NCBI GenBank assembly: GCA_027306845.1
Contig: DAHUYY010000057.1
Coordinates: forward strand, 1 to 9,935
DNA from: Vulcanimicrobiota bacterium
GTDB taxonomy: Bacteria > Vulcanimicrobiota > Vulcanimicrobiia > Vulcanimicrobiales > Vulcanimicrobiaceae
Direction of reading: 5' to 3'
DNA: 9,935 nucleotides
The notes under the pieces are model-generated. The model was given only the letters and a program-made list of their open reading frames with translations, was not told where the DNA came from and made no database searches. Position 1 is the stretch's first letter, and each line of letters begins with the position of its first letter. Positions 1 to 5,715 of this stretch are shown here, piece by piece. The translations under genes were made by a program, and so were the position numbers.

Positions 1-434
1 GGTCCCTTGGGCAAAGCGATGCCGTAGCGCTTGTGAAACAACCGCTCGAGCGACTCCAGCTGCCCGTTGCGGGCCGTGAGTCGCGCGATGCCGAGCTCGC
101 ACTCGGATTCCTCATCGGATCGTCGCAAGCGCGCCGTCGCTCGATCGACACGATCGCCGATCTCGCCTTCGCGCACGTCCTACAGCGCGTGTCGAAGTTT
201 CTTCTCGGATACGCGCGCACGTCGGTTGGCATGACGCGCGGGCTTCCCGGGGTCGAGAATCTCTCGCAAGCGCAGATCGCCGCAGCTGCCGGAACCGTCC
301 GCGATATGGCCGCACGCGCACTTCTCCGCTTGAAAAACGCGCACGCGGTCGAGTTAGACCGCGGGCGCGTAAAAGCAATCGATCGCGCGCGCTTAGAGGC
401 GTTCGCGCAGAACGTTCAGGCCCCGCCGGTCTAG
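1..434 (+). CDS. Crp/Fnr-family transcriptional regulator, C-terminal part (5' end outside the window)
   Basis: The frame is open from base 3 to the TAG at 432-434, giving 143 visible residues; no start is assigned because the gene enters from the left edge. The visible part begins near the end of the cNMP-binding-type sensor domain. A long dimerisation-type helix follows (SRARRRSI-like region running into DLAFAHVLQRVSKFLLGYA), then a winged helix-turn-helix: LSQAQIAAAAGTVRDMAARA aligns with the family pattern LTQEEIA..LGT.RETVSRAL, followed by a wing-like GRVKAID segment. Family knowledge says such proteins bind DNA as dimers and respond to a small-molecule or redox signal. The sensor domain is not visible, so the ligand cannot be guessed. 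It is the only plus-strand gene in the window and converges on the coiled-coil gene, overlapping it by 4 nt. The HTH is somewhat degenerate (VRDMAAR instead of TRETVSR), so the assignment is probable rather than certain. Confidence 0.75.
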   Translation, partial: SLGQSDAVALVKQPLERLQLPVAGRESRDAELALGFLIGSSQARRRSIDTIADLAFAHVLQRVSKFLLGYARTSVGMTRGLPGVENLSQAQIAAAAGTVRDMAARALLRLKNAHAVELDRGRVKAIDRARLEAFAQNVQAPPV

Positions 435-997
435 CTTACTACCTCGACCGCTTCGACTGCCTCGGGCGCCTGAGCATCGAAAGCCAGGCGCTTGTTTTTT
501 GCGGCCGCATCGGCGAGCGGGTCGCTGCCCGGCGAGGCCGCGATACTCGGCTGGGGAAGGCGCCCGGCGAGCGCATCGCGCCCCTTCCGCACCGATGCAA
601 GCGCCCCGCCGAGCCGTCCTTCGAGCTCGACGAGCATCTGCTCGGCATAGTGGTCCGCTCCCTCGCGTACTTTTTTGGCGCGCTCCTGCGCATCGCGCAA
701 GACCGCCTCGGCGGTCGCACGCGCACGCCGTACGATCTCGTGTTCGTCGAGCAGTTCATCGTGCTTCGCCGACGCTTCGGCGAGCATCGCTTCGGCACGC
801 TCCTGGGCATCGCGCACGAAGAGATCTCCATCGCGAGCGATCACCTTCGCGCGGCCGATCTCATTCGGCAACGAATCGCGGACCTTATCGATGAATTCAT
901 CGATCCGTTCGGCCGACAGAATGCGATAGCCGGCCGGCAACCACAGGCCTTCCTGAACGTATGCGTGGAGCTTCTCGAGAACGCGTTCAACCGACAT
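431..997 (-). CDS. Coiled-coil protein of unknown function adjacent to coaD (ATP-synthase-b/DivIVA-like)
   Basis: A 188-residue soluble protein with no signal peptide or membrane segment. Residues 1-55 form a small N-terminal region containing an ERIDEFIDKVRDSLPNEI helix. Residues 55-145 are a charged, Ala/Glu/Arg-rich predicted coiled coil, and residues 148-188 are a low-complexity Ala/Pro/Glu tail. The heptad-like block RDAQERA occurs twice, at about 62-68 and 101-107. From memory, many Firmicutes carry a similar protein (N-terminal LPEEI-type helix, then an ERD.ILAEA-type coil) right beside coaD, usually annotated 'ATPase' or 'F0 subunit b-like' with no demonstrated function; the resemblance is to the general layout and could not be tested by alignment. 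The ATG lies 2 nt after the coaD stop, with a strong GGAGGG 5 nt upstream, so the two are surely co-transcribed. It is the last gene of its unit; no hairpin terminator is visible after it. Confidence 0.82.
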   Translation of the reverse strand: MSVERVLEKLHAYVQEGLWLPAGYRILSAERIDEFIDKVRDSLPNEIGRAKVIARDGDLFVRDAQERAEAMLAEASAKHDELLDEHEIVRRARATAEAVLRDAQERAKKVREGADHYAEQMLVELEGRLGGALASVRKGRDALAGRLPQPSIAASPGSDPLADAAAKNKRLAFDAQAPEAVEAVEVVS

Positions 998-999
998 TA

Positions 1000-1500
1000 T
1001 TACCCTCCGTTTCGATGCGAACGTTCGCTGCGTTTGGTGGACATCATGCGTAGCACGGGCTCGGGGACCAACCCACTGACATCCCCTCCGAGAAAAAACA
1101 CCTCTTTGACGATACTCGAGCTCACGAACGAGAACCGCTGATCGGACATGAGAAAGAGCGTGTCGACATCGGAGAGCGTCCTATTCATTAAAGCCGTCGC
1201 CATCTCACTCTCAAAATCCGAGACGACACGCAGCCCCTTCACGATGACATCGACCTTTTCGGCGCGCACGTAATCGGCGAGCAACCCGCGAAAATGGCAG
1301 ATGCGGACATTTCCTAGATGCGCGACGGATTCGCGGAGCATGCGTTCGCGCTCGTCGAGCGTGAACATCGGATGCCGCTTTTGCGGATTGACGACGACGG
1401 CAACGAGAAGCTCGGCAAATGCATGCGAAGCCCGCTCGATGACATCGAGATGTCCGTTCGTCGGCGGGTCGAACGAGCCTGGATAGATTGCGCGGGTCAC
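1000..1500 (-). CDS. coaD: Phosphopantetheine adenylyltransferase (CoaD)
   Basis: Transfers AMP from ATP to 4'-phosphopantetheine to give dephospho-CoA, the penultimate step of CoA synthesis, in the cytoplasm. The 166-residue length is normal for the family. Family hallmarks are in place: YPGSFDPPTNGH at 6-17 holds the nucleotidyltransferase (T/H)xGH signature (TNGH 14-17); VKGLR at 87-91; a helix with MATALMNRTL near 100-109; and SFVSSSIVKEV at 124-134 followed by GGDVSGLVP at 138-146, the ATP-binding SSS motif and the C-terminal signature. The start is GTG at 1500-1498, placed by the motif, which normally begins within the first 5-8 residues. No good Shine-Dalgarno is visible in the 12 nt between the rsmD stop and this start, so coupling to rsmD is likely. 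Gene order rsmD-coaD is common in bacteria. Confidence 0.97.
   Translation of the reverse strand: MTRAIYPGSFDPPTNGHLDVIERASHAFAELLVAVVVNPQKRHPMFTLDERERMLRESVAHLGNVRICHFRGLLADYVRAEKVDVIVKGLRVVSDFESEMATALMNRTLSDVDTLFLMSDQRFSFVSSSIVKEVFFLGGDVSGLVPEPVLRMMSTKRSERSHRNGG
1003..1008 (-). promoter_or_regulatory. Ribosome binding site of the coiled-coil gene
   Basis: The minus strand reads GGAGGG-TAATA-ATG. The Shine-Dalgarno sequence is formed by the last two glycine codons of coaD, and the coaD stop TAA sits in the 5-nt spacer. This fixes the ATG at 997-995 and ties translation of the two genes together. Confidence 0.85.
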
Positions 1501-1512
1501 GCGAGGGCGCGC

Positions 1513-2064
1513 CTAGCCGTTGTCGGGTTCGAAAAACGCGAGAGCGACATCTCCGTAGACTTCTTCTCGAACCCCGCGATACCCCGGTATGGTCGGCAAA
1601 ATTCGCTTCGCGCTATGTTCGTAGATGACGAGCGCGCCGGGCGCGAGGAGCCCGCGCTCGATCATCAGCCGAAAAGCCTGGAGCGGAACGGGATCTGCAT
1701 ACGGCGGATCCATATAGACGATCTCGAAGGGGCCGGCGACCCGATAGAGCGCGCGCTCGACCGGTGCGGCAACGATCGTATAGACGGGCTCGCTCAGACC
1801 GAAGTTCTCAGCGGCTGCTTCGATGGCGAGTGCGGTCTCGCGATGTCCCTCGACGCTGACGACGCGCCCCGCTCCGCGCGACGCAGCCTCGAAGCCGATC
1901 GCTCCGGTTCCCGAGAACAGATCGAGGAAAGCGGCTCCCGCGATGCGCGGGGCGAGAATAGAAAAGAGCGATTCCTTGACCCGTCCCGGCGTAGGGCGCA
2001 CGTTTGGGCCCTTGGGGGACTTGAGTTTGCGGCTGTTCAGGGCGCCACCGGTTATTTTCGGCAT
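1513..2064 (-). CDS. rsmD: 16S rRNA (guanine(966)-N2)-methyltransferase (RsmD)
   Basis: An S-adenosylmethionine-dependent methyltransferase that modifies G966 of 16S rRNA in the small subunit. The 183-residue length is typical. The N-terminus has the family opening ITGGALNSRKLKSP and RPTPGRVKESLFSIL (23-37). The SAM-binding motif I is FLDLFSGTGAIGFEAASRGA (47-66), with the acidic end of beta-2 at VEGH (71-74). The catalytic motif IV is DPPY (119-122), typical for methylation of exocyclic guanine or adenine amines. The start is ATG at 2064-2062; a weak purine stretch (AAGAGAG) lies a few nt upstream. The gene is 12 nt from coaD and 52 nt from the HAD gene. Confidence 0.96.
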   Translation of the reverse strand: MPKITGGALNSRKLKSPKGPNVRPTPGRVKESLFSILAPRIAGAAFLDLFSGTGAIGFEAASRGAGRVVSVEGHRETALAIEAAAENFGLSEPVYTIVAAPVERALYRVAGPFEIVYMDPPYADPVPLQAFRLMIERGLLAPGALVIYEHSAKRILPTIPGYRGVREEVYGDVALAFFEPDNG

Positions 2065-2116
2065 CGTGCTCTCTTACGGATGGAGGTCTGGAGTGGTTCC
2101 ACGCTACGAACGATCA

Positions 2117-2815
2117 TCATACCCCCGGATCGACGAGAAGCGAAGGCAATTCGTCGAGCGAGCGAATCGTCGCGGTCGGAGGAGGGATCTCGGCAGGGTA
2201 GGGCTTGCTTCCGCCGTCGAACCAAACGGCAGCGAATCCCGCTTCGAGCGCGCCGGCGATATCCAGGTAGGGGTCGTCGCCGACGTAGGCGATCCGCTGC
2301 GGTTCGAGGCCCATCGTCGCGGCGAGGAGTTCGAAGGCAGCCGGGTCGGGCTTCCGCATGCCGATCTGCTCGCTGGCGAGCACGGGGTAATAGAAACCGA
2401 TCTGCGCCGCCTTGCGCTCCTGCAGCGGGCTGGGGCCGTTCGAGAGCGCGGCGATGCGCAGATGCGCGTCGGCCAGCGCGGCGAGCGCCCTTCCGGCCGC
2501 CGGCATCGGTAAGACCATGCGCGAGACGAGATCGAGCGATCGCTGACGGAACCACGGCACCCACAGTTCACCGCCACGGCCGCCACAGCGCTCGACAAAA
2601 CGGCGCAACATCGTTTCGAGATCGATAGCCTCGTCGCGGTAGCGCGAGAGTTCTTCGTCGGCGACAATTCCCGCACGATCGAGCGAGAGACGCAGCGGCG
2701 AAGCCGCGGCATCGATGCGCACGATCAGGTCGAGAAGGGCTACGCGCTCGAGGCGGTTATCGACCAACAGGGTATGGTCGAGGTCGAACGCCACGCCGTC
2801 AAAGCGAAGCTTCAT
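2117..2815 (-). CDS. HAD-superfamily hydrolase (phosphatase-like)
   Basis: A 232-residue cytosolic haloacid-dehalogenase-type hydrolase. All four motifs are visible: motif I FDLDHTLL with nucleophile Asp11 and acid/base Asp13; motif II LSNG with Ser125; motif III Lys155 in RKPDP; motif IV GDDPYLDI at 179-186, with acidic residues for Mg2+. The alpha-helical insert after motif I (about 20-105) is a type C1 cap. RKPDP plus GD.P..DI..A..AG is typical of the YjjG / phosphoglycolate-phosphatase-like branch, but the substrate cannot be read from sequence. A His follows Asp13 (DLDHT), a common variant of DxDGT. The ATG at 2815-2813 is the first possible start, since an in-frame TAG lies 24 nt upstream. 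No clear Shine-Dalgarno is seen. It is the first gene of the HAD-rsmD-coaD-coiled-coil group. Confidence 0.92.
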   Translation of the reverse strand: MKLRFDGVAFDLDHTLLVDNRLERVALLDLIVRIDAAASPLRLSLDRAGIVADEELSRYRDEAIDLETMLRRFVERCGGRGGELWVPWFRQRSLDLVSRMVLPMPAAGRALAALADAHLRIAALSNGPSPLQERKAAQIGFYYPVLASEQIGMRKPDPAAFELLAATMGLEPQRIAYVGDDPYLDIAGALEAGFAAVWFDGGSKPYPAEIPPPTATIRSLDELPSLLVDPGV

Positions 2816-2945
2816 AGCCGCGCTCGTTCGCCGTGGCTATGCGTGTACCTCGACTGCAGCGGGCGCATCGCATCACGAGCTCGCGAACTCGAACGAGAGC
2901 CGACACGCGGGCGCCCCGCGGTGCCCCTACGAGCGCTTCAACGAG
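2816..2945. other. Spacer between the terminator and the HAD gene, presumed promoter region
   Basis: About 130 nt separate the M16 terminator from the HAD start. Since a strong terminator ends the upstream unit, a promoter for the HAD-rsmD-coaD group must be here or nearby, but I see no convincing -35/-10 pair on the minus strand. The spacer holds an imperfect 16-bp palindrome (2876-2891, seven of eight pairs) and a GC-only hairpin (CGCGGG/CCCGCG at 2906-2920). Open frames in it have no recognisable protein signature. Confidence 0.4.
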
Positions 2946-2979
2946 AAAAGGCCCCCGCGTCGGATCGACGCGAGGGCCT
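2941..2979 (-). terminator. Intrinsic (rho-independent) terminator after the M16 peptidase gene
   Basis: Arms 2950-2962 and 2966-2978 are complementary over 13 positions around a 3-nt loop (2963-2965), and A2949/T2979 can add one more pair. In the minus-strand RNA the single irregular pair is a U-G wobble, whereas in a plus-strand RNA it would be a C-A mismatch. On the minus strand the stem is followed by UUUUCUCGU; there is no T-run on the plus side. The hairpin begins about 25 nt after the TAG of the M16 gene, so it closes the panE-hisF-hisIE-recG-M16 unit. Confidence 0.87.
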
Positions 2980-3003
2980 CGGGAGTCGGGCTTTCGGTCG
3001 CGC

Positions 3004-5664
3004 CTAGCGCGGGCCGGGCCCGGTGACGACACGGACGAAATCTTTCGGACGCACCCACTTCGCGACCGCCGCCTGCACCTGTGCCGGCGTCGTCGCCAAT
3101 TCTTGGCGCGCTTCGATGATATTTTCGTCGAGCGGTAAGCCTTCTTGCGCGTATCCGAGCAAGAGGTTGGCGACGCCGCCGTACGATTGCTGCCGTACCG
3201 GAATCAGTCCCAGCAGGAGCGCCTTCGCGCGCAGTAATCGGTGCGCGCCGAGCGGATGCTGCTGGAGTTGTTCGATATCGGCAACGATCTGTTGCTGTGC
3301 CGGCACGATATTCTGCGGATTCGAACCGTAGCTAATCGTGAAGACCGAACGATGTTTCTCGATGTTGAATTGCGACCCGACGTAGTAGACCCAACCGTGG
3401 ATCTCGCGCAGATCGTGATAGAGCATCGAGCTGTAGAATCCGCCGGTCAACACGGTATTCGCGAGTTGCAGAGCGGCGTACTCGGGGTTCGAGCGACCGA
3501 AGGCCATCGTCTGCGCCAACGTCGTCGATGATTGCACGCGTCCGGTCGCCGGTACGACCGCCGCGGCCGGTGGATTATTGGGTTGTGCGGCGAGGTCGGT
3601 CTTCGGTTTCGGGCCGACCGCTTTCCACATTCCAAAGTACCGTTCGACGAGAATCTTCGCGCGCAGCGGAGTGATATCGCCGACGATCGCGATCGTCGTG
3701 AGATCGGGGCGATACGCCGATTGATAGTAGTTGCGAAGATCGGCGAGCGTCAGCGCACGAATCGAAGCGGGCGTCGCGTGACGCTGCGTCGGGTCGCCGG
3801 CCGGATAGAGCAGTTTTTGCAGTTGCTCGCGAGCGAGCGTATCGGGAGCATTTTCGGCTCCGAGGATCGCTCCGAGCGCCTGTTGCCGGACCACTGGGAA
3901 TATCGCCGCCGGAAGCAGCGGATGGAGCTCTTCGTCGGCGAGCAGTTGCATGCCGCGCGCGACGCGATCGGAGAGAACGTCGAGGGAGAAATCGGTCCCG
4001 ACGTTGACGCTCGCTGCGATCTTATCGAGTTGCGCCTGGTACGCGAGCCGATCGTAGGTCGTGCTGCCGTATCCCATCAGGGTCGCAAGCACGTCGCCGA
4101 CACCCGATTGCCCCTTCGGTTCTTGAAGCACCGGATTGTTGTCGATCGAGCCGCGCAGGACGACCGTTTTGCTGAGTTTGCTGGGAACGACGATGACGCG
4201 GAGGCCATTGGAAAGCGTAAACGTCGTCGGGTGCACCGTCTGCGGCGGAACTTTCAGATGTGCGAGAATGTCGTTCGCCCAAGCGGGAAGCGCCTCGTGC
4301 TTCGTCGGCGGAATCGAGTTGTTCTCTTTCGCCGGGGCGCCGGTTCCCATCGAGATTTTCCCGGAATTGCTCGGAACGGCATAGGCGAGAATCGAGGTTT
4401 TATAGGTCAAATAGCGGCGCAACACCCGATTGACTTCCGCCGTGGTAACGTGCTTGTAGGCGGAGATCATTTCGTTGGGCGAGCGGAGCCCTTGCACCGC
4501 AAGTGCCGTCGACCATGCGAATGCGAGGTTGGCGATATTGTTGTATTGGAACGACGCTTGCGCCACTTCGCGGCGAATCGATGCGCGCACCAATGCTGCA
4601 GGAACGCCGGTCTTTTTGTAGCCTTCGATAACCGCTTTCATTTCGGCGGCGATCGTTTGCGGTTTCGTGGTTGGGGCAACGGCTGCAAAGAGGAAACCGC
4701 CCGAGAGCTTCGGATGGTTGTCGCTCTGGAAACCGGTAAAGAGCGCCTTGCCGTTAGCGGTAAGCGCAAAGAGCGCGCCGCGTTGCGAATTCAGGACATC
4801 GGAGGCGATAACCGATGCAGCGTACTCTTTACTATCGTACCCCGGGAAGCGAAATGCCTGAGCGACGAGCGTATAGGGCTGGTCGCTGGTCTCGGAGATC
4901 ACCTGTGCCTTCATCGGCTTCGGCGCCACCTTCGGGCGCGCCGGCAGTTTTGCCGAGGGAATCGATCCGAACAGTTTTTTCACCATCGCAATCGTCGAAT
5001 GCGGGTCGACGTCGCCGACGATGACGAAGATGGCGTTATTCGGGTGATACCAGGTATTGTAAAAATCGATTAACTGCTTGTGGTTGATCTGCGTCGAGAA
5101 AGTTTTGATCGTCCCGAGGGTGTTATTCCCGTAGGGCGTACCGACGTAGACCGCTTTTTGAATTTTCATCAGCATCCGCGAAATTGCGTTACTGTTATCC
5201 TGCGTCACTTCTTGCTCGATCGCTCCACGCTCTTGGTTCCACTGGTTTTGGGCCATGAGCAAGCCGCGAGCACGCGATGCTTCGAGGCGTAAGGCGACAT
5301 TGAGGTATTGCGACGGGACGGTGAAAAAATATTGCGTCATTTCCGCTTGCGTGTCGGCATCGAAATCACCGCCGGTAAGGCCGATGATCTCCGTCAACTG
5401 ATTTGCCGAAATTGTCTTGCTGCCGCGGAACATCATATGTTCGGTTGCATGAGCGAGGCCGTCGAGCGGCTCTTCATTCGAGCCGACTTTGTAGTTCATC
5501 ATCGTCGTAACGACGGGCGCGAGCGTGTCGCGCACGACCACGACGCGAAGCCCATTGGAGAGCGTAGTACGCGTGACGTTCGAATCGGCGCGCGCCTGGC
5601 CGACAAGGGCGAACCCAAGGGCAAGCGCCGCCGCGAACGCGACGAGCGGGCGAGTGAATCGCAC
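3004..5664 (-). CDS. Secreted M16-family zinc metallopeptidase (insulinase/PqqL-type, two M16 repeats)
   Basis: An 886-residue exported protein. Residues 1-26 are a Sec signal peptide: MRFTR, a hydrophobic Ala/Leu core, and an ARA cleavage site before Asp27; there is no lipobox. The first M16 domain (about 28-435) carries the inverted zinc motif HxxEH as His72-Ala-Thr-Glu75-His76, and the third zinc ligand is probably Glu152 (or Glu150) in IEQEV, about 76 residues on. The second M16 domain (about 478-880) begins with the same TLSNGLRV opening but has GVGDV (521-525) where HxxEH should be, so it is non-catalytic; it keeps the LREIHGWVYY segment (752-761) that resembles the substrate-binding Arg/Tyr region of the family. 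Such enzymes degrade peptides in a clam-shell chamber; the substrate is unknown. The start is GTG at 5664-5662, forced because an in-frame TGA lies just upstream. It is the last gene of its unit, 51 nt after recG, followed by an intrinsic terminator. Confidence 0.95.
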   Translation of the reverse strand: MRFTRPLVAFAAALALGFALVGQARADSNVTRTTLSNGLRVVVVRDTLAPVVTTMMNYKVGSNEEPLDGLAHATEHMMFRGSKTISANQLTEIIGLTGGDFDADTQAEMTQYFFTVPSQYLNVALRLEASRARGLLMAQNQWNQERGAIEQEVTQDNSNAISRMLMKIQKAVYVGTPYGNNTLGTIKTFSTQINHKQLIDFYNTWYHPNNAIFVIVGDVDPHSTIAMVKKLFGSIPSAKLPARPKVAPKPMKAQVISETSDQPYTLVAQAFRFPGYDSKEYAASVIASDVLNSQRGALFALTANGKALFTGFQSDNHPKLSGGFLFAAVAPTTKPQTIAAEMKAVIEGYKKTGVPAALVRASIRREVAQASFQYNNIANLAFAWSTALAVQGLRSPNEMISAYKHVTTAEVNRVLRRYLTYKTSILAYAVPSNSGKISMGTGAPAKENNSIPPTKHEALPAWANDILAHLKVPPQTVHPTTFTLSNGLRVIVVPSKLSKTVVLRGSIDNNPVLQEPKGQSGVGDVLATLMGYGSTTYDRLAYQAQLDKIAASVNVGTDFSLDVLSDRVARGMQLLADEELHPLLPAAIFPVVRQQALGAILGAENAPDTLAREQLQKLLYPAGDPTQRHATPASIRALTLADLRNYYQSAYRPDLTTIAIVGDITPLRAKILVERYFGMWKAVGPKPKTDLAAQPNNPPAAAVVPATGRVQSSTTLAQTMAFGRSNPEYAALQLANTVLTGGFYSSMLYHDLREIHGWVYYVGSQFNIEKHRSVFTISYGSNPQNIVPAQQQIVADIEQLQQHPLGAHRLLRAKALLLGLIPVRQQSYGGVANLLLGYAQEGLPLDENIIEARQELATTPAQVQAAVAKWVRPKDFVRVVTGPGPR

Positions 5665-5674
5665 GATAGGAGGA

Positions 5675-5680
5675 CTCCTT
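5675..5680 (-). promoter_or_regulatory. Ribosome binding site of the M16 peptidase gene
   Basis: AAGGAG on the minus strand lies 10 nt before the GTG start. It is followed at once by TCCTCCT, which can pair back on the Shine-Dalgarno (AGGA/TCCT around GTCC), a short potentially occluding stem. An in-frame TGA overlaps the site, ruling out a longer protein. Confidence 0.7.
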
Positions 5681-5715
5681 CAGTTGTAGAGGGCGATGCT
5701 GAGTTTACCGCTTCA

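Noticed and set aside
1318..2628. Plus-strand open frame (436 codons) opposite coaD, rsmD and the HAD gene
   Set aside because: It runs across three recognised genes on the other strand and its sequence becomes Arg-rich low complexity; not a plausible protein.
2904..2923. GC-only hairpin (CGCGGG / CCCGCG) as a second terminator
   Set aside because: No T-run follows on either strand and the stem is short; GC-rich hairpins of this size are expected in such DNA.
2816..2945. Sigma70-type promoter for the HAD-rsmD-coaD unit
   Set aside because: A TTGAAG hexamer is present on the minus strand, but no acceptable -10 lies at the proper distance; I would not call a promoter from this.
2799..3032. 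77-codon minus-strand open frame covering the spacer between the M16 and HAD genes
   Set aside because: It contains the terminator hairpin, overlaps both neighbouring genes, has no SD and shows no protein signature; the terminator explains the sequence better.
3532..5073. Long plus-strand open frame (513 codons) opposite the M16 gene
   Set aside because: It lies wholly antisense to a clearly recognised peptidase, is very rich in Arg and shows no family motif. High-GC genes often leave such open antisense frames.
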